From positions 1 through 45,453 of the forward strand of contig JAZLIS010000012.1 of assembly GCA_045617505.1 (NCBI GenBank): a stretch of DNA of 45,453 nucleotides. Reading direction: 5' to 3'. Made by a program: the position numbers and the translations under genes. Positions 34,832-42,987 of this stretch are shown one piece after another (within the stretch, counting starts at the first letter, position 1; each line of letters opens with the position of its first letter). The notes under the pieces are model-generated. The model worked only from the letters and a program-made list of their open reading frames with translations. It did not search any database and had not been told where the DNA came from. The DNA comes from Cacconaster sp045617505 (GTDB taxonomy: Bacteria; Bacteroidota; Bacteroidia; Bacteroidales; UBA932).

Positions 34832-35209
34832 TTATTTGGTTGCTTTCTTCTTGTTGGCAACGGTCTTCTTGCGGCCCTTGCGGGTACGTGCGTTGTTCTT
34901 GGTGCTCTGACCACGGACGGGAAGACCGAGACGATGACGGATGCCGCGATAGCAGCCCACATCCATCAATCGCTTGATGTTCATTTGTACTGATGAACGA
35001 AGTTCACCTTCAATTTTGAATTCGTTGGCAATCTTGCTGCGGATTGCTGTAATCTGGTCATCGTTCCAATCCTTGACCTTGATGTTGGGATCAATGTCGA
35101 GATCCTTCAGGATAGTCTTGGCTGAACTGCGACCGATTCCGAAGATATAGGTCAAACCTATCTCTCCGCGTTTGTTGTTTGGTAAATCAACTCCGGCTAT
35201 ACGTGCCAT
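34832..35209 (-). CDS. rpsM: 30S ribosomal protein S13
   Basis: 125 residues, MARIAGVDLPNNKRGEIGLTYIFGIG at the start, then GCYRGIRHRLGLPVRGQ and a basic C-terminal tail that reaches the P site. Preceded by a 41-nt AT-rich gap after rpmJ. Confidence 0.98.
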   Translation of the reverse strand: MARIAGVDLPNNKRGEIGLTYIFGIGRSSAKTILKDLDIDPNIKVKDWNDDQITAIRSKIANEFKIEGELRSSVQMNIKRLMDVGCYRGIRHRLGLPVRGQSTKNNARTRKGRKKTVANKKKATK

Positions 35210-35250
35210 AATGTATTATTGTTTTTATTGTTTTTTTTCAGATTAAACAA

Positions 35251-35367
35251 TTATCCCTGACGCATCTTGAACTTAGGGTTTTTCTTGCAGATTACATACA
35301 AACGGCCTTTGCGCTTGACAATCTTGCAGTCCGCACTACGCTTTTTGATGGATGTCTTGACTTTCAT
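35251..35367 (-). CDS. rpmJ: 50S ribosomal protein L36 (zinc-free form)
   Basis: 38 residues starting MKVKTSIKKRSADCKIV and ending NPKFKMRQG. The zinc ribbon is degenerate: only two of the usual three Cys remain and the His is Phe, so this is the C-minus type. It lies between infA and rpsM in the standard order. Confidence 0.96.
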   Translation of the reverse strand: MKVKTSIKKRSADCKIVKRKGRLYVICKKNPKFKMRQG

Positions 35368-35379
35368 ATCTTTAATTTT

Positions 35380-35598
35380 TTATTTGTATCTGAAAGAGAT
35401 TCTTCCTTTGGTCAAATCATACGGACTCATCTCAACCCTTACCTTGTCACCGGGCAGGATACGGATGTAGTGCATACGCATTTTCCCGGAAATGTGAGCA
35501 ATAATCACGTGACCGTTGTCCAGCTCAACTCTGAACATTGCATTGGACAGCGCTTCGATGATTGTGCCTTCTTTTTCTATGGCAGTCTGTTTGGGCAT
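35380..35598 (-). CDS. infA: Translation initiation factor IF-1
   Basis: 72-residue S1/OB-fold protein: KEGTIIEALSNAMFRVELDNG, HISGKMRMHYIRILPGD, VRVEMSPYDLTKGRISFRYK. The ATG at 35598 matches the family start; the upstream frame overlaps map. It blocks the A site of the 30S subunit during initiation. Confidence 0.98.
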   Translation of the reverse strand: MPKQTAIEKEGTIIEALSNAMFRVELDNGHVIIAHISGKMRMHYIRILPGDKVRVEMSPYDLTKGRISFRYK

Positions 35599-35617
35599 AA
35601 ATTCGTATTGTTTTTGA

Positions 35618-36388
35618 CTAACTGTTATTCTTTTCAATAAACTCAAAAGTTGATAAAACGTCGGGGGCCCCCTTTCTGATGGCTACGGTCAGCTCGAAGT
35701 GGGCGGATTTCTTGTGGTCCTCCGTCACAACGGCCCAACCGTTGTCATCGAGATAGACCTCCTTCTTTCCGGCATTGATCATCGGCTCTATGCAGATGAC
35801 CATCCCTTCGCGAAGCTTAACCCCGTGACCCCGGCGACCGTAGTTGGGCACCTCCGGGCTTTCGTGCATATTCCTGCCCAATCCGTGCCCCACCATATCG
35901 CGGACTACGGAAAAGCCCCTGCTCTCGCAGTAACTCTGAACCGCATTCCCGATATCTCCGGTTCTCCCACCGGCAACAGCCTTCGCAATACCCTCATAGA
36001 GGGAGGCTTTGGTCGTCTCCAGAAGGTCCCTTGTCTGCTGATCGACCTTCCCTACCGGGAAAGTGTAGGCAGAATCTCCATAGAACCCCCTGTATTTCGT
36101 ACCGCAATCCACCGAAAGGATATCTCCTTCGCGAAGCTTGTATTCGGAGGGGAAACCGTGCACCACCACCTCGTTGACCGAGAGGCAGAGCGTTGCGGGG
36201 AAACCCTCGTAACCCAGGAATCCGGGTTCTGCACCGAGAGAGCGTATATATTTTTCGGCAACCGCATCCAGTTCCCTGGTGGTGATTCCCGGTTCGACGT
36301 GTCTTCCGACTTCGGCTAATGTCTTTGACACCATCAACGCATTCTCGCGCAGAATCTCAATCTCCTCCTGAGTCTTGAGTTTTATCAT
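35618..36388 (-). CDS. map: Methionine aminopeptidase, type I
   Basis: 256 residues. Removes the initiator Met from nascent chains. Metal ligands follow the type I pattern: LSVDCGTKYRGFYGDSAYTFPVG (two Asp), GHGLGRNMHESPEVPNYG (His), CIEPMI (Glu) and TEDHKKSAHFELTV (Glu). Stands between secY and infA as in many Bacteroidota. Confidence 0.98.
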   Translation of the reverse strand: MIKLKTQEEIEILRENALMVSKTLAEVGRHVEPGITTRELDAVAEKYIRSLGAEPGFLGYEGFPATLCLSVNEVVVHGFPSEYKLREGDILSVDCGTKYRGFYGDSAYTFPVGKVDQQTRDLLETTKASLYEGIAKAVAGGRTGDIGNAVQSYCESRGFSVVRDMVGHGLGRNMHESPEVPNYGRRGHGVKLREGMVICIEPMINAGKKEVYLDDNGWAVVTEDHKKSAHFELTVAIRKGAPDVLSTFEFIEKNNS

Positions 36389-36400
36389 CTCAAAGAACGA

Positions 36401-37726
36401 TTACATACCTGAACGGCCTTTCAGACGTCCTGTCTTCATAAGACCGTCGTAGTGACGCATCAACAGATGGCTTTCTATATGCTGCATCGTATCCAGAACG
36501 ACACCTACAAGGATAAGCAGCGAAGTGCCTCCATAGAAGGGAGCGAACTGGTTGTTCACGCCAAGCATACGCGCGAATGCGGGTAAAATCGCCACGAAGG
36601 CCAACATAATTGAGCCGGGCAGCGTTATACGGGACATTACGGCGTCGATATATTCAGCGGTCTTGCGGCCGGGCTTGCACCCGGGGATGAAACCGCCGTT
36701 TTTCTTCATTTCCTCTGCCATATTGGTGGGGTTTACGGTAATAGCGGTGTAGAAATACGTAAACAGAATCACCATCAGGGCATAGATGAAGTTATACCAA
36801 AAGCCATTCGTATTGTTCAGCACAGCGGCCAAACCCTTGGTGGCGTTGAAATTGGAGAACATTATGGGGATTATCAGCAACGCCTGGGCGAAGATGATGG
36901 GCATAACGCCGGCAGCATTGATCTTCAAGGGGATATACTGACGGACACCACCATATTGTTTGTTTCCAACAACACGTTTGGCATACTGTACGGGGATTTT
37001 CCTTACAGCCTGAACCAGAGCGATTGTACCTACGAACACGAAGAAGAGGACAATGAGCTCCACAATCAGCATAAGGACGCCGCCTGTGGTCTGATTGAAC
37101 TTCTCCGAGCACTCAAGCCACAATGCCTGGGGGAGACGTGCAATGATACCCACCATAATGATGAGGGAGATACCATTACCAATGCCGCGGTCTGTAATTC
37201 TTTCTCCCAACCACATTACGAACATCGTACCTCCAATGAGAATCAATGTCGCGAAGGCTCCGTACCAGCCGCCGCCCATTGTACTGATGAATGCCTCGGG
37301 AGGCAGTGTAGAGTGCAATGAAGCGATATAAGCGGGGCCCTGGAGGGCAAGAATCAATATTGTGAGGTAACGTGTGTACTGGTTCATCTTTCTGCGGCCG
37401 CTCTCACCTTCACGCTGCAGACGCTGGAATGAAGGAAGGAAGACGCCCAGAAGCTGGATGACAATGGAGGCGGAGATATAAGGCATCACACCCAATGCGA
37501 AGATTGAGGCATTGCCGAATGCACCGCCGGAGAACATATTCAACAGACCGACCAGACCTTCGGAAGCCGTGTTCTGAAGAGCGGCGAGCTGGGAGGCATC
37601 TATGCCGGGGATGACGATGTAGCTGCCGAGACGATAGACTACAATCAGCCCGAAGGTATAGAGAAGTCTCTTGCGGAGGTCCTCAATCTTGAATATGTTG
37701 GCTATTGTTTGAAAGAAATGTTTCAT
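36401..37726 (-). CDS. secY: Preprotein translocase subunit SecY
   Basis: 441 residues with ten predicted membrane helices. LGVMPYISASIVIQLL, QREGESGRRKMNQYTRYLT and RGIGNGISLIIMVGI are conserved SecY motifs; the plug and pore ring lie in the N-terminal half. Forms the translocation channel with SecE and SecG, located elsewhere. Confidence 0.98.
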   Translation of the reverse strand: MKHFFQTIANIFKIEDLRKRLLYTFGLIVVYRLGSYIVIPGIDASQLAALQNTASEGLVGLLNMFSGGAFGNASIFALGVMPYISASIVIQLLGVFLPSFQRLQREGESGRRKMNQYTRYLTILILALQGPAYIASLHSTLPPEAFISTMGGGWYGAFATLILIGGTMFVMWLGERITDRGIGNGISLIIMVGIIARLPQALWLECSEKFNQTTGGVLMLIVELIVLFFVFVGTIALVQAVRKIPVQYAKRVVGNKQYGGVRQYIPLKINAAGVMPIIFAQALLIIPIMFSNFNATKGLAAVLNNTNGFWYNFIYALMVILFTYFYTAITVNPTNMAEEMKKNGGFIPGCKPGRKTAEYIDAVMSRITLPGSIMLAFVAILPAFARMLGVNNQFAPFYGGTSLLILVGVVLDTMQHIESHLLMRHYDGLMKTGRLKGRSGM

Positions 37727-37734
37727 AATAAAGC

Positions 37735-38181
37735 TTATAGTTTGGTTACTTTGCCCCCGGCTTCTTCAATCTTCTTGATTGCGGATGCTGAGAATGCGTT
37801 CGCAGTAACATCCAACTGAGCTGTTACGGTACCGTTTCCGAGAATCTTGACAAGGTCGTTCTTGCCTGCAAAACCTGCACTGCGGAGAACGTCGATGTTG
37901 ATTTCCCTGACGTCGAACTTGTCAGCGATTGTCTGAAGAGCGGAAAGATTGACGGCCTTGTATTCAACCCTGGTGGGATTCTTGAATCCGAACTTGGGAA
38001 GACGGCGCTGGATAGGCATCTGACCTCCTTCAAAACCGATTTTCCTGGAATATCCTGAACGGGACTTCGCACCGTTGCTACCGCGGCAAGCTGTCTTGCC
38101 GTGTCCTGAACCGGGACCGCGACCGACTCTCTTTTCACTCTTTACAGAGCCTGCGGCGGGTGTGAGATTATTTAATTTCAT
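37735..38181 (-). CDS. rplO: 50S ribosomal protein L15
   Basis: 148 residues, start MKLNNLTPAAGSVKSEKRVGRG, then the Gly-rich GSGHGKTACRG extension and GFEGGQMPIQRRLPKFGF. Late assembly protein of the 50S subunit. Confidence 0.98.
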   Translation of the reverse strand: MKLNNLTPAAGSVKSEKRVGRGPGSGHGKTACRGSNGAKSRSGYSRKIGFEGGQMPIQRRLPKFGFKNPTRVEYKAVNLSALQTIADKFDVREINIDVLRSAGFAGKNDLVKILGNGTVTAQLDVTANAFSASAIKKIEEAGGKVTKL

Positions 38182-38201
38182 CTTAAGTTTCCTCCTTTGC
38201 T

Positions 38202-38384
38202 TTATTTAACCTCTTCCACTGTAACAAGGTGAAGAACCTTCTGGATCATCCCTTTGGTCACGGGGGTCAATTCAACTTCTACTGTCTGGTGCATACGGTG
38301 GATTCCCAAAGAAACAAGATTGGCAATCTGACGGTCAGTGGCACCACTTACGCTTTTGATTTGAGTTACTTTAACTTTTGCCAT
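38202..38384 (-). CDS. rpmD: 50S ribosomal protein L30
   Basis: 60 residues, KVTQIKSVSGATDRQIANLVSLG and HRMHQTVEVELTP, the small bacterial L30 fold. Between rplO and rpsE. Confidence 0.97.
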   Translation of the reverse strand: MAKVKVTQIKSVSGATDRQIANLVSLGIHRMHQTVEVELTPVTKGMIQKVLHLVTVEEVK

Positions 38385-38395
38385 AATTAACCCTC

Positions 38396-38914
38396 CTAGC
38401 CGTTGAATACTTTACTCATGGGAATACCGCGCAGGCCTGCAACCGTATAGGCGTCACGCATCTGTGAGAGAGCGTTGACAGTAGCCTTTACGAGGTTGTG
38501 GGGATTGGAACTTCCCTTTGACTTGGCAAGAACGTCGCTGATGCCTACAGACTCGAACACTGCACGCATAGCACCACCGGCCTTTACACCGGTACCAGGA
38601 GCGGCGGGTTTCATAAATACCCTTGCACCACCGAATTTAGCTTCCTGCTCGTGGGGGATTGTCTTCTTGCTCAGAGGAATCCTGACAAGATTCTTCTTTG
38701 CATCTTCAATACCCTTGGATATGGCAGTAGTCACTTCGTTTGCCTTTCCTAGGCCATAGCCGACAACGCCGTTCTCGTCACCGACAACGACGATAGCTGC
38801 AAAACTGAAATGACGGCCACCCTTGGTGACTTTTGTCACTCTCTGTACAGCAACCAACTTGTCTTTAAGCTCAAGATCTGTGGTTTTTACTTTCTTTACA
38901 TTGATATCTGCCAT
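38396..38914 (-). CDS. rpsE: 30S ribosomal protein S5
   Basis: 172 residues: a double-stranded RNA-binding N-terminal domain (DKLVAVQRVTKVTKGGRHFS, VVGDENGVVGYGLGKANEV) and a C-terminal domain with PAAPGTGVKAGGAMRAVFES. Contributes to decoding accuracy. Confidence 0.98.
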   Translation of the reverse strand: MADINVKKVKTTDLELKDKLVAVQRVTKVTKGGRHFSFAAIVVVGDENGVVGYGLGKANEVTTAISKGIEDAKKNLVRIPLSKKTIPHEQEAKFGGARVFMKPAAPGTGVKAGGAMRAVFESVGISDVLAKSKGSSNPHNLVKATVNALSQMRDAYTVAGLRGIPMSKVFNG

Positions 38915-38919
38915 AGCTC

Positions 38920-39282
38920 TTAGAATTTAAGGCCACCCTCACGGGCAGCGTCTGCCAAACTTTTAACTCTTCCGTGATAGAGGTAACCGCCACGGTCAAA
39001 GGCGACTGTAGTGATACCCTTGGCAACTGCGCGTTCCGCAATTGCTTTTCCTACGATAGCTGCCGCTTCAACGCCTTTCTTTCCCTTGCAGGCCTCAACG
39101 AGAGCCTTGTCATTGGATGCGGCGCTGGCCAGAGTGATACCTTTTGTATCATCTACTACCTGAACGTAGATTTGCTTGTTGCTTCTGAACACCACCATTC
39201 TGGGTCTTTCGGCGGTGCCGTTGACAATCTTGCGGATGCGGTAGTGGATTCTCTGTCTTCTTTCTATTTTAGTCAATGCCAT
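38920..39282 (-). CDS. rplR: 50S ribosomal protein L18
   Basis: 120 residues, RRQRIHYRIRKIVNGTAERPR, VFRSNKQIYVQVVDD and FDRGGYLYHGRVKSLADAAREGG. Links 5S rRNA to the large subunit together with L5. Confidence 0.98.
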   Translation of the reverse strand: MALTKIERRQRIHYRIRKIVNGTAERPRMVVFRSNKQIYVQVVDDTKGITLASAASNDKALVEACKGKKGVEAAAIVGKAIAERAVAKGITTVAFDRGGYLYHGRVKSLADAAREGGLKF

Positions 39283-39296
39283 AACTATATCTCCTA

Positions 39297-39860
39297 TTAT
39301 TTAGCAGCTGCACTCTTACCGGCCTTGCGACGGAGCTGTTCACCTACGAACTTGATACCCTTGCCCTTGTAAGGTTCAGGCTTGCGCATTGAACGAATCT
39401 TTGCGGCAACCATTCCGAGAAGTTGCTTGTCGCAGCTTTTCAATATCAAAACGGGGTTCTGGCCCTTCTTCACGGGAGCGGCTTCAGCCTTGACCTCATC
39501 GGGAAGCTGGAACTGAATGTCGTGTGAGTAGCCGAGGTAAAGAGTAACTATCTGACCGTTGACCTCGACGCGGTAACCGACGCCGACGAATTCCTGGCTG
39601 ATAGTGAACATTTCAGAAACGCCGGTCACCATATTCTGGATGAGGGCGCGGTAAAGTCCGTGGTTTGAACGCTGCTGAGGTTCGTCTGATTCACGTGTTA
39701 CTGTAAGAATATTCCCTTCCACTGAAACTTTGATCTGAGGGTCAACGACCTTCTGTGACAAGGTACCGTGAGGGCCTTTAACCGTTACCACGCCGTCCGC
39801 ACCGACTGTTACGGTGACTCCTGCGGGAAGGTTTACAGGTAATTTTCCGATTCTTGACAT
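39297..39860 (-). CDS. rplF: 50S ribosomal protein L6
   Basis: 187 residues, duplicated L6 fold. MSRIGKLPVNLPAGV at the start and RKPEPYKGKGIKFVGEQLRRKAGKSAAAK at the end are signature regions. Near the sarcin-ricin loop. Confidence 0.98.
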   Translation of the reverse strand: MSRIGKLPVNLPAGVTVTVGADGVVTVKGPHGTLSQKVVDPQIKVSVEGNILTVTRESDEPQQRSNHGLYRALIQNMVTGVSEMFTISQEFVGVGYRVEVNGQIVTLYLGYSHDIQFQLPDEVKAEAAPVKKGQNPVLILKSCDKQLLGMVAAKIRSMRKPEPYKGKGIKFVGEQLRRKAGKSAAAK

Positions 39861-39887
39861 TATTCTTTGATTTTTAAATTGTTGACA

Positions 39888-40283
39888 TTAGTAAACGTAG
39901 CAGAGTACCTCACCGCCGACATTGAGCTCCTTGGCTTCCTTGTCGGTGATAATACCTTTGGATGTGGAAAGAATGGCAATTCCGAGTCCGTTGAGTACAC
40001 GCGGCATGTTTTCAACGTCGGTGTAGCGTCTCAGACCGGGAGAGCTGATACGTTCAATCTTCTTGATAGCGGCTTTCTTAGTCTCGGGATGATACTTGAG
40101 AGCCATCTTGATGGTGTTGCAGGGAGACCCCTCAACAACCTTGTAGGCGAGGATGTAACCCTTCTCATGGAGAATGCGGGTAATCTCGACCTTCATCTTC
40201 GATGCAGAAACCTCCACGGTCTTGTGACCTGCAAGGTATGCATTGCGAACTCTTGTCAAATAATCTGCAATTGGATCAGTCAT
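39888..40283 (-). CDS. rpsH: 30S ribosomal protein S8
   Basis: 131 residues, MTDPIADYLTRVRNAYLAGH and C-terminal LGIAILSTSKGIITDKEAKELNVGGEVLCYVY. In E. coli S8 autoregulates the spc operon by binding its own mRNA. Here the gene is preceded by an unusual 96-nt structured spacer, noted separately. Confidence 0.98.
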   Translation of the reverse strand: MTDPIADYLTRVRNAYLAGHKTVEVSASKMKVEITRILHEKGYILAYKVVEGSPCNTIKMALKYHPETKKAAIKKIERISSPGLRRYTDVENMPRVLNGLGIAILSTSKGIITDKEAKELNVGGEVLCYVY

Positions 40284-40301
40284 TTTTTTTGATTTTTTTG
40301 A

Positions 40302-40342
40302 ATCCCGGCGTCACTCGGAGGAACCCTGCCGCAACGCCCGAT
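40302..40342 (-). promoter_or_regulatory. Possible structured mRNA element between rpsN and rpsH
   Basis: The 96-nt rpsN-rpsH gap is the longest inside the ribosomal cluster. On the minus strand an imperfect stem can form: ATC with GAT, GGCGT with ACGCC, and CGG with CCG, around a ten-nt loop, with small internal loops. An A-rich leader into the rpsH ATG follows. A role as an S8 autoregulatory site or as a processing site is inference only. Confidence 0.35.
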
Positions 40343-40379
40343 ATCCAATGGTTAATATATTGAGTTGATTATATGTCTG

Positions 40380-40649
40380 CTACCAGCTGGCCTTCTTGAC
40401 TCCGGGAATGAGGCCTTTGGAAGCCATCTCGCGGAATTGAATACGGCTGATGCCGAAAGCGCGCATATAGCCCTTGGGACGACCGGTGAGCGAGCAACGG
40501 TTGTGAAGACGGCAGGGAGCTGAATTCTTGGGAAGTTTGTCCAAACCGGCCCAATCTCCCGCTTCCTTAAGAGCTTTACGCTTCTCAGCATATTTGGCAC
40601 ATAATTTAGCGCGTTTAACTTCGCGTGCCTTCATTGATTCTTTTGCCAT
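40380..40649 (-). CDS. rpsN: 30S ribosomal protein S14 (zinc-free long form)
   Basis: 89 residues, the C-minus type: NSAPCRLHNRCSLTGRPKGYMRAFGISRIQFREMA without the CxxC pairs of the short zinc form. Ends in the family-typical PGVKKASW. Confidence 0.98.
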   Translation of the reverse strand: MAKESMKAREVKRAKLCAKYAEKRKALKEAGDWAGLDKLPKNSAPCRLHNRCSLTGRPKGYMRAFGISRIQFREMASKGLIPGVKKASW

Positions 40650-40654
40650 ACCTC

Positions 40655-41269
40655 TTAATTATTATGTTTGATATTCTTGAAAGGTAAACCGAATTCGCGG
40701 AGGAGGGCGTATGCCTCTTCATCCTTGGTAGCGGTGGTAACGAAAGTAATCTCCATCCCCATAACCTTAGTGATTTTGTCGATGTCGATTTCGGGGAAGA
40801 TAATCTGCTCCTTTATACCGAGCGTGTAGTTGCCTCTTCCGTCAAAATTCTCGGCAATACCCTTGAAGTCCCTGATTCGGGGAAGGGATACGGCGATGAG
40901 TCTCTCGAGGAACTCATACATCTTCGTGCCACGGAGAGTGACCTTTGCTCCGATGGGCATGCCCTTACGGAGTTTGAAGTTTGATATATCCTTGCGGGAA
41001 ACTGTCTGGACTGCTTTCTGACCTGTGATGGTTGTCAGCTCCTGCTGAGCGACCTCAACAAGTTTCTTGTCCTGAGTAGCGCTGCCAACACCTTCGTTGA
41101 TGGTGATTTTGGTGAGCTTGGGGACCTGCATTACCGTGGAATATTTGAATTCCTTCATCAGCGTTGCAACGATCTCTTCCTTGTATTTCTTCTGAAGGGA
41201 AGGAACATATCCGACCATTGATGCCGCAGGGCCGTTGGAAGCCGCGGCTGCTTTTTCTTTCTTTGCCAT
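40655..41269 (-). CDS. rplE: 50S ribosomal protein L5 with N-terminal extension
   Basis: 204 residues. The L5 core begins at about residue 22 (VPSLQKKYKEEI) and contains ITGQKAVQTVSRKDISNFKLRKG, LPRIRDFKGI and GNYTLGIKEQIIFPEI. The first 17-20 residues (MAKKEKAAAASNGPAAS) are an Ala/Lys-rich extension not seen in standard L5. The ATG at 41269 overlaps the rplX stop as TAATG, which supports this start, but ATG at 41218 (MVGYVPSL) would give a normal-length protein. Confidence 0.96.
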   Translation of the reverse strand: MAKKEKAAAASNGPAASMVGYVPSLQKKYKEEIVATLMKEFKYSTVMQVPKLTKITINEGVGSATQDKKLVEVAQQELTTITGQKAVQTVSRKDISNFKLRKGMPIGAKVTLRGTKMYEFLERLIAVSLPRIRDFKGIAENFDGRGNYTLGIKEQIIFPEIDIDKITKVMGMEITFVTTATKDEEAYALLREFGLPFKNIKHNN

Positions 41270-41589
41270 TATTTGATCTCCTCACCTGATTTTTTAGCGT
41301 AGCGTACAAGTTTGCCGTTCTCGTTGAGACGGCGGCCTATCCTGGTGGCTCCACCCTTTACGGGATCGACTACCTGAAGATTGGAGATGTGTATGCCAGC
41401 CTCCTGTTTAACAATACCTCCCTGGGGATTCTTTGAATTGGGCTTGGTATGCTTGCTTACCATATTGATTCCTTCAACGATGGCGCGTGACTTATCAGTG
41501 TCAACCGCAAGTACCTTACCTGTCTTGCCCTTGTCATTACCGGCGTTTACATAGACCGTGTCGCCTTTCTTGATGTGTAACTTTGCCAT
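41269..41589 (-). CDS. rplX: 50S ribosomal protein L24
   Basis: 106 residues, KOW motif IKKGDTVYVNAGNDKGKTGKV near the N-terminus, then VEGINMVSKHTKPNSKNPQGG. Initiator of 50S assembly. Confidence 0.98.
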   Translation of the reverse strand: MAKLHIKKGDTVYVNAGNDKGKTGKVLAVDTDKSRAIVEGINMVSKHTKPNSKNPQGGIVKQEAGIHISNLQVVDPVKGGATRIGRRLNENGKLVRYAKKSGEEIK

Positions 41590-41601
41590 AATAATACCTC
41601 C

Positions 41602-41967
41602 TTATAGTACCTCAGGGGCAAGTGAAACGATTTTCATGAAATTGTCACGCAGTTCGCGGGCAACCGGACCGAAGATACGGGTGCCGACAACTTCATCCTG
41701 CTTTGTAAGAAGAACACAGGCGTTGTCATCGAAACGGATGTAAGAGCCGTCAGCGCGGCGGATCTCCTTCTTGGTACGTACGACTACTGCATTTGAAACT
41801 GCACCTTTCTTGGTGTTTCCACCGGGAATGGCACTCTTTACGGCAACAACGATCTTGTCACCGACAGTGGCGTAACGACGGCGGGTACCGCCAAGCACAC
41901 GGATACAGAGGACCTCCTTTGCACCGCTGTTGTCTGCCACCAATAAACGTGATTCCTGTTGTATCAT
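41602..41967 (-). CDS. rplN: 50S ribosomal protein L14
   Basis: 121 residues, MIQQESRLLVADNSGAKEVLCIRV and FGPVARELRDNFMKIVSLAPEVL, the canonical ends of L14. Confidence 0.98.
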   Translation of the reverse strand: MIQQESRLLVADNSGAKEVLCIRVLGGTRRRYATVGDKIVVAVKSAIPGGNTKKGAVSNAVVVRTKKEIRRADGSYIRFDDNACVLLTKQDEVVGTRIFGPVARELRDNFMKIVSLAPEVL

Positions 41968-41969
41968 GG

Positions 41970-42224
41970 TTATTTAACTTTTTCTACGATTTCTACTAAT
42001 CTCCAACGTTTTGTCTTGCTCAAAGGCCTTGTCTCCATAATGAGGACCTTATCGCCTTCGCTGCACTCGTTCTTGTCATCCTGAGCGACGAATTTCGTGG
42101 TTTTATTTACGAACTTTCCGTAAATGGGATGTTTTTCCTTTGTCTTGACGGCAACTACAATGGATTTGTCCATTTTGTTGCTTACCACAATCCCTATTCT
42201 TTCTTTACGAAGATTTCTTTCCAT
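41970..42224 (-). CDS. rpsQ: 30S ribosomal protein S17
   Basis: 84 residues, RNLRKERIGIVVSNKMDKSIVVAV, then ETRPLSKTKRWRLVEIVEK. OB-fold primary 16S binder. Confidence 0.98.
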   Translation of the reverse strand: MERNLRKERIGIVVSNKMDKSIVVAVKTKEKHPIYGKFVNKTTKFVAQDDKNECSEGDKVLIMETRPLSKTKRWRLVEIVEKVK

Positions 42225-42236
42225 AGGACACCTGTT

Positions 42237-42431
42237 TTAGTTCTGTTGTTCCTTTTCGGCGAGAACCCTCATCATACGTGCGATGTCGGTTTTGGCCTTC
42301 TTGATATTAGAAGTATTCTCCAATGGAGATATCACATGATTCATCTTCATGCGGTTCAGATTCTGCTTCTCGACTTCAAGGCGCTCACGCAGGTCCTTGG
42401 TAGCCATCTCTTTTATTTCCTGGGTCTTCAT
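42237..42431 (-). CDS. rpmC: 50S ribosomal protein L29
   Basis: 64 residues, two-helix protein: MKTQEIKEMATKDLRERLEVEKQNLNRMK and DIARMMRVLAEKEQQN. Located at the peptide exit tunnel near the SRP and trigger-factor site. Confidence 0.97.
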   Translation of the reverse strand: MKTQEIKEMATKDLRERLEVEKQNLNRMKMNHVISPLENTSNIKKAKTDIARMMRVLAEKEQQN

Positions 42432-42448
42432 TGTCTTATGCTTCTAAT

Positions 42449-42868
42449 TTATTCAACAAAGTCTCTTCTGATAACGAATTTGGTGGAAACGGGGAGTTTC
42501 TGTGCGCCGAGACGGAGAGCCTCCTTTGCAATCTCCAAGGGAACACCTTCCGCTTCGATGAGCATACGGCCGGGAGTGATGGGAGCTACAAATCCTTCGG
42601 GATTACCTTTACCCTTACCCATACGAACCTCAGCGGGCTTCTTGGTATAGGGTTTATCAGGGAATACGCGGATCCAAATCTTACCTTCACGTTTCATATA
42701 ACGGACTACAGCCTGACGGGCGGCCTCAATCTGTTGGCCGGTAAGCCAGCAACTCTCCATGGTCTTGATACCAAAAGATCCAAAGGCCAACTGGCTGCCA
42801 CGGTGGGCGTTGCCTTTCATACGGCCTTTCTGCTGTCTTCTAAATTTGGTTTTCTTTGGTTGTAACAT
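42449..42868 (-). CDS. rplP: 50S ribosomal protein L16
   Basis: 139 residues, MLQPKKTKFRRQQKGRMKGNAHRGS at the start; conserved GRMLIEAEGVPLEIAKEALRLGAQKLPV. The protein is complete. It is the first gene of the ribosomal run here; rpsC, which almost always precedes it, is absent and a promoter lies about 80 nt upstream. Confidence 0.98.
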   Translation of the reverse strand: MLQPKKTKFRRQQKGRMKGNAHRGSQLAFGSFGIKTMESCWLTGQQIEAARQAVVRYMKREGKIWIRVFPDKPYTKKPAEVRMGKGKGNPEGFVAPITPGRMLIEAEGVPLEIAKEALRLGAQKLPVSTKFVIRRDFVE

Positions 42869-42945
42869 TTCTGTATAAGTTAAATTATATCTAAATTCCT
42901 GTCTATCAATATTTTAGCCTTTTACGGGCGCAAATATCAGGGTTG

Positions 42946-42975
42946 CAAAGATACACATATTTTTTATTCTGCAAA
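42946..42975 (-). promoter_or_regulatory. Promoter of the rplP-led ribosomal operon
   Basis: TATCTTTG at 42953-42946 and TTTG at 42975-42972 (minus) with an 18-nt spacer form the best promoter in the window. The start site would be near 42940, giving an untranslated leader of about 70 nt before rplP. The 223-nt gap (42869-43091) holds this promoter and the inverted repeat but no gene. Confidence 0.85.
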
Positions 42976-42987
42976 AATTTTTTGCAG
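42969..42987. repeat. Perfect inverted repeat over the -33 box of the rplP promoter
   Basis: CTGCAAAAATTTTTTGCAG: two 9-nt arms around one central base. One arm contains the -33 TTTG. No GC-rich stem and no T-tract follow, so it is a poor terminator; an operator site is the alternative, without direct evidence. Confidence 0.6.
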
